The notes below the pieces were generated by a model, which saw only the letters and a list, made by a program, of their open reading frames with translations, was not told the origin of the DNA and did not search any database. The translations under genes and the position numbers were made by a program. DNA of 64,000 nt from Serripes groenlandicus (taxonomy: Eukaryota > Mollusca > Bivalvia > Cardiida > Cardiidae): assembly GCA_031761405.1 (NCBI GenBank), contig JASEVX010000013.1, positions 42,639,674 to 42,703,673 on the forward strand, read 5' to 3'. Positions 11,857 through 21,700 of this stretch are shown here, one piece after another. Numbering within the stretch: position 1 is the first letter of the stretch; every line of letters begins with the position of its first letter.

Positions 11857-12079
11857 CCCTTTCCCACATACAACAAATCTGCAGCAGACGACTTTGAAAA
11901 CAGAGTGACAAAAACCTGAAAATTCTAAATGAAAGATAGCTTAATTGTTGAATAAATTTGAAAACATTGTGGCCAAAGGAGAAATTGCTCATCATGAGCA
12001 ATTTCACCTTTGGCCACAATGTTTTCAAAAGTCGTCTGCTAATATTGCCTCAAAATGATTCTGCGTGTGGTAAAAGGGG
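11857..12079. mobile_element. TTAA-flanked MITE with internal hairpin
   Basis: It starts with CCCTTTCCCACATAC directly after TTAA at 11853-11856 and ends in a decayed 'gtgtggtaaaagggg'. Nested inverted arms follow: 'cagacgactttgaaaac' near the left, its complement 'gttttcaaaagtcgtctg' near the right, and a central palindrome around 'gagaaattgctcatcatgag' flanked by complementary 'ggccaaagg/cctttggcc'. The paralogous site at 57715-57750 lacks the element and retains a single TTAA. No coding capacity. CCC-starting ends with TTAA targets fit piggyBac-type transposition; that assignment is inference. Confidence 0.75.
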
Positions 12080-12480
12080 CAAGTGTGCTTGGCGGCCAAA
12101 ACTCAGTTCGTAACCACGAAGTCTATCAGTCCAGACCCCATAGGTGCGAAACCCGACTCGATCATTAATTCTTGCCGATGATTAATACATGTCAGAGTAT
12201 AAGAAGAACGTCACACAAACATTGAACAAATCTGAAATAAGTGACAAATTGGTACACAAATACATTGTATATACATCAAAATATTTATCCGTCAGATTTT
12301 AGACTTGTGATAATCAAATAAAGCCCATGAGATGTGTGTCTTCTGTCGAAATTCGTACCCTTTTCTAGGCTCTCGTCAAAACTTGGCCCTATTCCTACCT
12401 TCCATGTACGCTGAAAGCAATAGTTTTACGAAATAGCTTATTCAAACACATTCACTGCATCTCATATACATATATATATA
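12080..12480. repeat. Dispersed block E, copy 1
   Basis: From 'caagtgtgcttggcggccaa' onward it matches 57735-58030, with a run around 'ctatcagtccagac'. A 'gtgcgaaacccgactcg' stretch near 12146 is reminiscent of a tRNA B-box but no complete tRNA fold is visible. Confidence 0.65.
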
Positions 12481-12509
12481 GCTTATACACTCACGTTTAC
12501 ACATTTAAT

Positions 12510-12820
12510 GCAGCAAGCTATTATATCGCAGTTGTACATAGTGTTATCTGACCTATTAAAATGCGGACGTAAGCCATTATCAAGGATACGAAATGCTTTA
12601 CTTAAACTTTTGTTGAGGCATTGTGACTGATTATATGAACGGAATAATTGTTTTTGTTTTACATTTTGTCAAAATGAATGATAATGTTTATTATAACATA
12701 TGATGTCAGGCTCGTATTAAATGAATACAGCACATACATATTTACATACATATAAACCGCAGGTAGATCGCGTCATGTTGAAACATGAATACATCCATTC
12801 GTTTTGTCTCGCCCACGATA
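12510..12820. repeat. Dispersed block G, copy 1
   Basis: It shares 'gttatctgacctattaaaat', 'gttgaggcattgtgactgat' and 'ggaataattgttt', then a later 'catgttgaaacatgaatac' motif, with 30060-30370 and 51940-52240. The frame at 12721-13041 straddles this block and the next repeat and is not a gene. Confidence 0.6.
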
Positions 12821-12825
12821 GTGTA

Positions 12826-13290
12826 AAACACAATCGTAAGGCATTTGCTAGCAGTGAAGTTTCAGATCAGCCAGCGCCAGACAAGTCTTTCTCCACACCT
12901 GTAATACTTATGTTTATATTTGTTTTTGAATGGTGTAAACACAATTGCATCCTTATCATTATTCTATATATGTATAGCATGCGTGTAATGATTGAGATCT
13001 TTGATTTTAATGAAACAGTATCGTATTATTATCCAAATTAAACAAATTAACTGTGTATATTTAACAATAAATGCAGCTCCATCATTATAGTTGATACGGT
13101 TCTATTATATTATGTTTCATATATGTATACATACATTATGTTTGTTTATGCTTATTGAGTCATTTGCGGGAAGGAGACGGGTATGTGATGTCCCCCTGTA
13201 TAACTATGCACATGTTTTGAACGCATTTACTGTCTTAGTATGTTGTATTGTATTATACGCAGTACATTTTCATGTATACGAGGTGAATTG
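12826..13290. repeat. Upstream copy of the TRIM gene's 3' flank
   Basis: This diverged stretch aligns with 15785-16300: 'gtaaggcatttgctagcagt' against 'gttaggcatttgctaccagt', then 'agacaag', 'ctgtaatact', 'gcatgcgtgtaatgattgag' and 'catttgcgggaagga'. It therefore forms a direct repeat flanking the intact TRIM-like gene about 2.96 kb apart. The motif around 'aggcatttgct' resembles the start of a satellite monomer. No equivalent lies upstream of the second TRIM copy. Confidence 0.6.
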
Positions 13291-13857
13291 ATATGGTACA
13301 TGTTGCATGATTAGCGGTGCCTTTTCTGTTATATATGGTGGTTATTTAATGATATCCAGTGTTAAAGTGTGTAGATACAGTAGAATAACCATCATATGGT
13401 ATGCAAAAAGAGTCATATGCAATACAAACAACATTATATGCTGTTCAAATGACATTTTATTTAGTCAGTCTTACGAACCATGCGGTGGTATTTTGATCAT
13501 ACGCAGTAGTTTTACCAGTATATGCAGTGCAATTTCATTACGATGATCATACTTTTCGGCATATAAGCGAGTATGACAGTCGGTTAAATAAATATATATA
13601 TAAATAGAACGGTGACTTAGAACGGTAACTTAGAATTGTACTGGTGGCCAATGCTGAAATGTTGTTTTTCACAGAGCACCGGTTATTTAGTCTTCTTTTT
13701 CTTCCATGCGTGAAATATACATGAAGAAATAATGTGTATTTATGTAAATGTAAATATTTTTATAAGCAATACAACTTTCATCCTTGAATTATGTATTTTA
13801 TACTTATAAGTAATATTTCCTCGCCGATATCCTAACAGAGTTATTTAATTATATTAC

Positions 13858-13859
13858 AG
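13858..13859 (+). promoter_or_regulatory. Putative 3' splice site before the coding exon
   Basis: The sequence 'ttatattacag|actaaag' ends with AG twelve bases before the start codon. The same acceptor is kept at 33365-33366 in the paralogue. This suggests a 5' UTR intron whose upstream exon I cannot locate. Confidence 0.55.
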
Positions 13860-13871
13860 ACTAAAGACACA

Positions 13872-15578
13872 ATGGCTGAAGCCAATACTGCTGGAGACAG
13901 TAACATGTCAGACGAAGACCCAACAAGGATGTGTGATCCTTGTAAGTTCCGAGGGGTTAACACACAAGCAGGGATATTCTGTCAGGTATGTTCAGAATAT
14001 TTATGCGACACTTGTGAAGAAGTCCATCGAAGTTTGAGAGCGACACGGGATCACGAGCTTAAACCCTTCGACGTGTCGAAAACAAGGTCTATAAAACAGA
14101 AGTCACTGATTTCTTCCATAATGACATGCACAGTCCATCATTCAGAAGCCCTTACACTGTTCTGTTTCAAACATGACGTAGCCATATGCGACCGGTGCAG
14201 TACAATTAAACACAGACGATGTGAAATAAAGATGTTGAAAGAGGTTGTACGTGAAACAAAGACCAAAACTGAGGTTGGATTATTTTTAGAGAATATCAGG
14301 TCCTTAAGTACAGAGATCACAGAACTTAAAGATTTAAGAGAAAGGGATAATCGGCAGATACGGAAGTGCTGCGGGGAATCTAAACAGGACGTTATTGAAT
14401 TGAAAAGAAAAGTCATTGAATGGATTGAGAAATTGGCGAAAGATATGGAGGACAATATTTGTGACATAGAAGAGAAGCTAAAGACTAAAACTGAAAACGA
14501 TATTAAAGCAACAAACGAGATGAGCGACCAACTAAAAGAAACTATTGATTCTTTTGATTGTCTTGGCAATGCAGATCAAGAAGCAGCGTTTGTACTGACG
14601 AAGAAAGAGAAATACAAACTCGACGAAGGAAAAGAAGCGAAAGACGATATACTGAAGGAGATAAAACCAGTCAAGCTAGATTTTCACAAATCCGACAAAC
14701 TCGTCACCTTAATGTCCGAAGTAACCTCAATGGGTACATTCAAAACAGATGATACAAGTATCTGTGTCCAACACATTTCATCGGACGATTCTCGAATTTG
14801 TTTTCCGCAAATATCGTCGTTGACAAGAAGTGACATTAATATTGGGTCAACTTGTGTCTCGGGATGCGTGTTTATGCCAGACGGGCGACTAGTCGTGTGT
14901 GAAAGTAATAGCAGTAAGTTGGTCAAAGTCTTTTCAGAAGACTTTAAAATACAAAACGAGATGAGATTTGGCGCTGTATGGGATGTGGCGGTTGTATCAG
15001 AGAACCAGGTCATCGTGAGTCAAGGAGAAGAAAAACGTCTTCTATTCTTGAATATTTCCGGTGTCATTGCGAAGGGAAAAACAATTCAAGTCGGAATTAA
15101 GTGTTGGGGTGTTGACTTTAAAAATGATAGAATATACGTCACGTGCCATGATAATACAGGACATGGGGAAACGGTTAAGATACTGACAATGACTGGTGAT
15201 ACTGTGAACACGTTCATCGTTAGTCAGGGACATTCTTTATACCTAGCTGTCAACAGTACCGGTGACAGAATCGTTGTGAGTAAGTATACACATGGTGTGC
15301 AGTGTATTGATAGCACTGGAACTACACTGTATACATATTCTGACAGTCAGCTTAGAGGTAGTCATGGTGTGTTGTTTGACTCGTATAACAACTTCATCGT
15401 GTGTGGATTTACGTCTAAAAATCTACGCGTGGTGAATAGTGACGGTACCAAGCAGAAGGTTATCTTAACATTTAAGGATGGAATTAACATGCCTTATTGT
15501 CTGGCGTACAGACCCAGTGATAAGACACTCTTTATAGGACAGTATGGGACATCACACTTGGTGTTTAAACTCAATTAA
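13872..15578 (+). CDS. TRIM-like B-box/coiled-coil/beta-propeller protein
   Basis: This 568-residue protein has no N-terminal RING finger. Residues 21-61 form a B-box type 1 zinc site (C21, C24, C37, C40, C45, C48, H52, H61). Residues 86-117 form a B-box type 2 (C86, H89, C98, H101, C106, C109, H114, C117). Residues about 120-245 are charged and heptad-like, as in a TRIM coiled coil. From about 331 to the end, six blade-like repeats follow, with strands starting near residues 331, 370, 412, 456, 497 and 541, typical of NHL/WD-type propellers. The first ATG (context cacaATGG) is chosen because it directly follows a splice acceptor kept in the paralogue; M12 is the alternative. Without a RING a ubiquitin-ligase activity cannot be assumed. 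Related bivalve proteins are annotated TRIM2/3/45/56/71-like and some are proposed in innate immunity or RNA control; the role here is unknown. The 3' side leads into a satellite array. Confidence 0.92.
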   Translation: MAEANTAGDSNMSDEDPTRMCDPCKFRGVNTQAGIFCQVCSEYLCDTCEEVHRSLRATRDHELKPFDVSKTRSIKQKSLISSIMTCTVHHSEALTLFCFKHDVAICDRCSTIKHRRCEIKMLKEVVRETKTKTEVGLFLENIRSLSTEITELKDLRERDNRQIRKCCGESKQDVIELKRKVIEWIEKLAKDMEDNICDIEEKLKTKTENDIKATNEMSDQLKETIDSFDCLGNADQEAAFVLTKKEKYKLDEGKEAKDDILKEIKPVKLDFHKSDKLVTLMSEVTSMGTFKTDDTSICVQHISSDDSRICFPQISSLTRSDINIGSTCVSGCVFMPDGRLVVCESNSSKLVKVFSEDFKIQNEMRFGAVWDVAVVSENQVIVSQGEEKRLLFLNISGVIAKGKTIQVGIKCWGVDFKNDRIYVTCHDNTGHGETVKILTMTGDTVNTFIVSQGHSLYLAVNSTGDRIVVSKYTHGVQCIDSTGTTLYTYSDSQLRGSHGVLFDSYNNFIVCGFTSKNLRVVNSDGTKQKVILTFKDGINMPYCLAYRPSDKTLFIGQYGTSHLVFKLN

Positions 15579-15719
15579 AACTAAACATCTCGTACAATGT
15601 CTAAAAATGTAGTCATTCAGACCCGATGATACGCCTTAATGTTGCTGTGTGTATCGAGATATCCGATTCAGAAATGAAAGTAGTTGTTAACCACAAACAT
15701 TAATTGAAATAACATTGTA

Positions 15720-15725
15720 AATAAA
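15720..15725 (+). promoter_or_regulatory. Candidate polyadenylation signal of the TRIM-like gene
   Basis: An AATAAA hexamer lies about 140 bases past the stop. The segment holding it is missing from the paralogue at 33379-35084, which keeps only a later AATAAA (35370-35375, matching 15941-15946 here). Confidence 0.4.
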
Positions 15726-15784
15726 TTAATAATACAGTTTCATCATAACCTATGTTTGATCAAAAAGTGTAATTGATCGGGTTT

Positions 15785-16670
15785 CTGCGAAAACAAACCG
15801 TTAGGCATTTGCTACCAGTGAAGATATAGATGGGCCAGGCCCAGACAAGCCTTTTACCACATCTGTAATACTAACATTAAGGTTGGTTTTCGGAAGGCAC
15901 AGTTCCATAAGTGATTGTATAGCAGTACAGTGTAAATACAAATAAAATACTAATCCTTCATTATGAATTTATTATATATAACTGGCATGCTTGTAATGAC
16001 TGAGTCAAAATATTAGATTTTAATAGAAGCACAATTTTAAAACTATCAAACTAAACGTTTTATATTCAGAAAGAAATACACATTTTGTGTGTTTATGACT
16101 GTGATGATATAGTTATTTGCGGGAAGGAAACGTGTATGTGATATCCCCTTACTTAACTGTGTAAGTTACGTGCACGATGGAAACAGTTCCGATATATTCC
16201 CATACTTAACTGTGTACATGCATTATTGTTGTTTTTTTGGCTGTGATAATTCAGTTTTGTGCACGATGAAACGGCTCTGTGATATCCCCTTCTCGTCTGT
16301 TTACGTGAAAAAAGACATAAAATTCTTCTATGGTAAACATATAAAAAGCTAAAATTATAAAATATGGACGTACTAAACCAATACAGAGCAACAACAGTTT
16401 TTAGCTGCGATAACAATTCTGTGAAAATTTCACGTTTTAATAGTGTGACATTTCATATAATACCCATTTTCAATCGAATGGGAAATAAACAGTTATGTGT
16501 CTAAAGATGGTAACTGACAATAAGATATTTAGGTATTCATTTTATCTACATTTCTAAATTAGAATATAGCTTAACAGCTTAACCTGAAACACTAAACGAT
16601 ATATATTAATTAGAGCGTTACGCAATTTTGAGCGGTTTTTCAGTGATTTCACGGCGTTCAGTTAACATAG
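15785..16670. repeat. TRIM 3' flank repeat, downstream copy
   Basis: The first ~500 bases repeat 12826-13290. The later part contains three diverged partial repeats of 'gatgatatagttatttgcgg', 'acttaactgtgta' and 'gatatcccctt' (16100-16300). The equivalent region of block D copy 2 is shortened. The 87-codon minus frame at 16153-16416 and the small plus frame over it lie in this repeated DNA and have no domain. Confidence 0.55.
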
Positions 16671-16799
16671 GGTACTTTTGTGTCTTTCTAACACCGATAC
16701 TCAGCACATCATTCTTCCCGATAAACTGGCTACAGCACATACTTTTAAACCTATTGGAGGAAGACCAATGACACGTGTCACAATGTCACGTGAGGCGTT

Positions 16800-18905
16800 C
16801 TTTAAGAACCAACTTTTAGGTATTTACTGCCAGTATATACACAAATCAGCCTGCACATCCGTTCAGTGTAATCTGACCGTGTGGCGTTCTGTAAGAACCA
16901 AGTAATACGTATTTACTGCCAGTATATACCCATATCAGCCTGCAGTCGTTCAGTCGGATCTGGCCGTGTGGCGTTCTGCAAGAACCAACTAATAGGCATT
17001 TACTGCCACTATAGAACCAGGTCAGCCTGCACATCCATTCGTTCTTCATCTGCATCATTCTTCCCAATGAACTGGCTACAACACATACTTTTAAGCATAT
17101 TAAAGAAAGACGAATGACTTTTTCACAATGTCGAGCATCAGTTAGAACCTAGTATAGATCTTGATGAGCCAGAACATCCGTTCAGTCTGATCTGACCATG
17201 CGGTCTTCTGCGAAAACCAACCTATAGGCATTTACTGCCAGTATAGACTCGGATCAGCCAGCACATCCATTCAGTGTAATCCTACCGTGTGGCGGTCTGC
17301 AAGAACAAACTTATAGGTATTTACTGCCAGTATAGATACAGATCAGCCTGTACATCCGTTCAGCCGGATCCGACCGTGCGGCACTCTGCGATAACCAACT
17401 ACTAGTCATTTACTGCTACTATAGACCCAGATCAGCCTGCACATCCGTACAGTCTGATCCGAACGTGTGGCACTCTGCGAAAGCCAACTAATAGGCACTT
17501 GCTGCCAGTATAGACACTAGGTAAAGGTGGTGGTATATGACGGTTAGATATTCACTTTACTAAATATATGAGCGGCGCTCTATGTTAACCAATCATTTAC
17601 TGCCAGTATAGACCCAGATCAGCCAACACATCCGTTCACTGTGATCCGAACATGTGGCACTCTGTGAAGGCCAAGCAATAGGCATTTAAACTGCCAGCAT
17701 AGACACTAGGTAAAGGTTAGGTTATATGGCGGTTAGATATTCACTTTAACAAATTTATGAGCGGCGCTCTACGTAAACCAACCAACAGGTTTTTACTTTC
17801 GGTATAGACTCAGATCAGCCAACAAATCCGTTCAGTCTGATCCGAACGCGTGGCACTCTGTAAAAGCCAACCAATAGGTAGTTACTGCCAGCATATACAC
17901 TAGGTAAAGGTTAGGTTATATGGCGGTTAGATATTCACTTTACCAAATATAAGAGCGGCGCTCCTCGAAAACCAACCAATAAGTATTTACTGCCTGTATA
18001 GAACCAGATCGACCAGCACATCCGTTCAGTCTGATCCGACTTGCGACGCTACGCGAAAACCAACCAATAGGCATTTACTGCCTATATAGACTCAGATCAG
18101 CAAGTATATCTGTTCAGTCTGATTCGACCGTGTGGCGCTCTGCAAAAAAACAACCAATAGGCTTTTGCTGCCAGAATAGACCCAGAACATCTGTTACGTA
18201 TCATCTGACCGTACGGCGCTCTGCGAAAACAACTAATAGACATTTACTGTCAGTATACACTTAGATTATCAAGTATATCCGTTCAGTCTGATCCGATCTG
18301 TTCAGTTTGATCTGACCGTACGGCACTCTGCGAAAGCCAACCAATAGGCATTTACTGACAATTAGAATTAGATCAGCCAGTACATATGCTCAGCCTGAAA
18401 TGACAACCAAGAAATAGACAACTGCTGCCAGTATAGACCCAAATCAGCCAGCAGATCTGTTTAATCGCATGCGAACGTGCAGCCCTCATCAGTCAGTTCA
18501 TCTGTTAAGTCTTATCAGACCGTGCTGTAATCTGTTAAAAACCAACCAATACACATTTACTGACAGTATAAACCCAGATCAGCCAGTAGATCTGTTCAAT
18601 ATTATCAAATCGTGTAGCGCTCTGCGAAAACCAACCAATACGCATGTACTGTCAGTATAGACCCAGATCAGTCAGAGCATTTGTTTAGTCCTATCAGACC
18701 GTGCTGTAATATGTTAAAAACCAACCAATACACATTTACTGACAGTATAAACCCATATCAGTCTACACGTTTGTTCAGTCTGTTCAGACCCTTGCAGCGC
18801 TCTTTAATAAACCATGTTATAGACATTTAATGACAGTATAGACCCTGATCAGGCAGTACATTTGTTCAGACTGATCTGACCGTGTGGCACTCTGCAAAAA
18901 ACAAT
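16800..18905. repeat. ~89-bp satellite, diverged array 1
   Basis: About two dozen units have the plan 'ccaaccaataggcatttact', 'gccagtatagacccagatca', 'gccagcacatccgttcagt', 'ctgatccgaccgtg' and 'cggcgctctgcgaaaa'. Units are 80-95 bp and strongly diverged from each other, in contrast to the homogenised array at 39760-41150. Near 17515, 17700 and 17890 the middle of the unit is replaced by a different module (see the separate entry). Confidence 0.9.
17512..17965. repeat. Chimeric satellite units with a foreign module
   Basis: Three units (starting near 17512, 17697 and 17892) keep the normal left part up to 'agcatagacac', then carry 'taggtaaaggttaggttata', 'ggttagatattcactttacc' and 'atatatgagcggcgctc' before rejoining the standard 'aaaaccaacc' start of the next unit. 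The hybrid unit is about 105 bp. The same hybrid occurs four times at 36873-37350. Confidence 0.75.
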
Positions 18906-19640
18906 TCAAATTATAGTTGAACTGACGACGCATATGACTTCCCGACCTGGCAAAGTGTATGGTTGCACTCTATAAGTTCTGACTACTAATCGTAGGTTGT
19001 AGTCTGGCACTAAAACCGGTCGACTGGCACCATTTTGGACTATTTCCACTATTAGGGCATTTTGACACCAAACAAACACTGGCATAAAACCGGTTTACAG
19101 CACTGCTTTGTCCGAAAATCACAATTTCCACTTTAGGCCATTTGGACATTAACAACTACTTTATAGTTGTACGTAGTCTGGACCAAAAAACGGTCAACTG
19201 ACACGTTAGTATTCATATACTCATCCAATCAGCCCACAATACATTGCTATAGTACTAACGAGCAATTGAGCAATGGGCCAGTTTTCTGATAAGGCCAATT
19301 TTCACAGACCACTCTTATTATTCTACTTTGAAATTTAGAATATTCTACAAATTTAGATCGAGCACAGGAACGTACTGATGGCATTCTAAATGTAAACAAG
19401 ATTGATTGATTCGACTTTCACTAATATCTGCACTGACATAGAATACGTCTTCCCGACTACTCGCAAAGTGTATAGTTGCACTCTTTAGGTCCTGACTACT
19501 AATCGTAGGTTGTGGTCTTGCACAAAAGCCGGTCAACTGGCACGTTAGTATTCATATACTTATCCAATCAGCCCACAATACATTGCTTTAGTACCCTAAC
19601 GAGCAATTGCGCCATGAGCAAGTTTTCGGATAGGGCAAAT
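18905..19640. repeat. ~180-bp repeat region 1
   Basis: Units contain 'actgacgacgcatatgactt', 'ctactaatcgtaggttgtag' and 'ctggcactaaaaccggtcga', followed by 'tttccactattagggcattt'. A companion segment, 'ttagtattcatatactcatc' with 'cacaatacattgct', appears at 19210 and 19548, giving a longer ~345-bp order. The region is shared with 41350-42240. Minus-strand frames at 18970-19155 and 19345-19536 are repeat by-products. Confidence 0.8.
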
Positions 19641-19649
19641 ATTCACCAA

Positions 19650-19875
19650 CCATTATTATTCAATGTCACTTCAGTTATATCACGGTGGCCAGTTTTCCAA
19701 ACGTGTGTTGTTTGGCTTTCTCGAAAAGCATTCCTCACAGGCAGCTGGCTACGTTAAAAAATGTAGACTTTTAAGCCCATTGGTAGAATATAAATGCCGC
19801 TAGTCATAATGAATTGTGTCAATCATCGGAAGTAATGAATGGCCAAGCCGGGGTTCGAACTCACGATGCAAGGAT
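19650..19875 (-). mobile_element. SINE, type-1 head, diverged (block D copy 1)
   Basis: Read on the minus strand it has a B-box-like 'gagttcgaaccccggcttgg' followed by the common body and a tail at 'ggccaccgtgatataactga'. Its partner is at 42380-42610, so it predates the block D duplication. Confidence 0.6.
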
Positions 19876-20195
19876 TGATACAAAAAAAAATCGCCAGAAG
19901 TATATACACCAGAAAAGCATTTATCAACTGGATTCTTTTCTTTTTTACGATTTAAGAACATTAAATATAAAGGCGTGTAAATACAGGGGAATCGGACACG
20001 TAAGGGAATAAACGGACACTAAAACGTCAGATAGAATTTGATAACAAACGTATATGCACGCGTATTTACATGTACATGCATATACATATATGACATTTCT
20101 GCTATCTAGCGCATTATATTTGAAAGGTAATATAGTGACATTTGTTCAGCTTTATTTAACTACGGTTCTTTAATTTATAGATATTTTCCATTTTT

Positions 20196-20300
20196 AGTAG
20201 ATTTGTGCGATAGCAAAATCTACTATAGTTACAAGTGGTCTTTGAAGTCACGTGATGTAAAATGCACCAGAACACCCTAAAAAATGCAAACAGTTCTAGA
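20196..20300. repeat. Terminal-hairpin repeat starting AGTAGATTT
   Basis: At the right end of block D the homology to copy 2 stops and a new element starts with the hairpin 'agtagatttgtgcgatag' paired to 'aaaatctact'. On the minus strand this reads hairpin then CTAA. Its right boundary is not visible. In copy 2 a different hairpin-starting repeat occupies the same position (43170). Confidence 0.45.
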
Positions 20301-20591
20301 CGGAATTACGAATGCAAACATAAGGAAAAGTCGAATATGTAAAATAACCGCTTTTTCTTGGTTATCAAATAAAATTACAAGTCTCTGAATGTGTAAATAT
20401 CATATGTTGGTGTAATAAACGTTAAGGATGACAGCGGTAGTATTACAACAATAAAGTGAAAGCAAGGGTCGAAGAAGCTGTATGAGCTGTATGACGAAAC
20501 GGAAGGAGTATGTTGTAGTTAATTGAAAGATGAAATTAAATGACTCGAATTTAAAGGGGGAAATCCCCGTAATGTACTGTAATACAGCATA
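20300..20591. other. No gene recognised
   Basis: I see no domain-bearing frame and no clear repeat here. Confidence 0.4.
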
Positions 20592-20595
20592 TTAA

Positions 20596-20815
20596 CACTT
20601 TCCCACATACACCAAATCTGAAGCAGAGAAACTCTCCATAAATTAAAATATAATTATAGATAAGAATTGAAAAATTGCCATTGTGGAAAGAAGAGAAATT
20701 GTTTATGATGAGCATTTCTTCTTTTGACACAATGTTTTCAAAAGTCGTCTGCTGCAATCCTGCAGAGGTGTCATGTTGAACCTTGCTCTGTTTCCCTCTG
20801 GTAAAAGAAGATGTA
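20596..20815. mobile_element. TTAA-type MITE, second copy
   Basis: TTAA at 20592-20595 is followed by CACTTTCCCACATACACC. The central palindrome is present but decayed ('agagaaattgtttatgatga' then 'gcatttcttcttttgacaca'), then 'gttttcaaaagtcgtctgct'. The right end is eroded ('ctctggtaaaag'). The 101-codon minus frame over it is not a gene. Confidence 0.6.
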
Positions 20816-20979
20816 ATATTACAATATTCCTTCTGAAAAAGTAGAAATTTGCCCATTTTTTAAAAATGTTCTACTCTGAATTCTGAATTAGCTTCTCTGA
20901 TAACAATATAATGTGGTATAATGATATCATTGGATAACTCTTTACAAATATAATCATATAGATTGGTTGTTAAACACGG

Positions 20980-21700
20980 CACTCAGGCGCCATAAGAAAG
21001 GGAGTAAAATGATATTTTTTTAAAATTACATTCTAATGAAAGTGCTCGTCTGATTTCAAGATAATTTAGCAGAACTGTTCATTCAGTGACCCTCTACATG
21101 TTTTAAGTCTTATCTATAGGCTGAAAGTCGTAGACACCAGGTTGTATCTGAAAAGGGGGTAATGAATGTTTAGCTTCAAATAACATCTCATCCCTATCCA
21201 CTGGACACACAATCAATGCATATTCTTTTGGTGGACCTTTTTTAATCATATTCAAAGATATGTGTAAACTCTTGTTTGTGCCTAATCTTAGAAAGGGAGT
21301 AAAATGCCAAATATTAAATAATATATTAACCGATTCCAGTTATTTAGTAGAAATGTTTCATCAAAGACTCTCTACGAAAAGTGTTAAAGTCATATCAGTT
21401 GGTTGAAAACAAAGGAGTGAGGCGGCATCAGAAAAAGGCAAAATGACAACATTCATACGTCTTTCAATGAATTGATATTTATAATATCAATATTCAGAGA
21501 ACTAGATAAGAGGGAGTGAACAGGGGTTTCCCCACAATATGTATCTATTTACTCAATACAATCCTATGTTGTGGGTACTCAAAATAATAGTCTTACTGCG
21601 ACGAGTATTTTGAATACCCACAGCATAGGCTTATAACATAAAATGCGGATTTCAGAAAACACAAAACACCCCTTATCTAGAGCTCTGAATATTGGTATGA
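20980..21700. repeat. Unclassified repeat with 'gaaagggagtaaaatg' motifs and a hairpin
   Basis: The motif occurs near 20995 and 21292 with further similar words ('gttgaaaacaaagg', 'ggctgaaagtcgtag'), suggesting a tandem duplication of about 300 bp. It ends near a strong inverted repeat at about 21568-21627: 'cctatgttgtgggtactcaa' against the complement of 'ttgaatacccacagcatagg'. No protein frame is supported. Confidence 0.45.

Larger units (their letters stand above)
13605..20195. repeat. Duplicated block D, copy 1 (TRIM gene plus satellite)
   Basis: It matches 33125-43169. It includes about 260 bp upstream of the coding exon, the gene, its 3' flank, the ~89-bp satellite (16800-18905), the ~180-bp repeat region (18905-19640), a SINE (19650-19875) and a further ~300 bp ending near 'atagatattttcc'. 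Copy 2 is larger because its satellite is expanded and interrupted by an inserted element. Confidence 0.8.

Noticed and set aside
12721..13041. 106-codon plus-strand frame
   Set aside because: It spans the junction of two dispersed repeats (block G and the TRIM flank repeat).
13872..15578. Minus-strand and second-frame ORFs over the TRIM-like genes
   Set aside because: They are antisense or shifted shadows of the coding frame, present in both copies only because the sense sequence is conserved.
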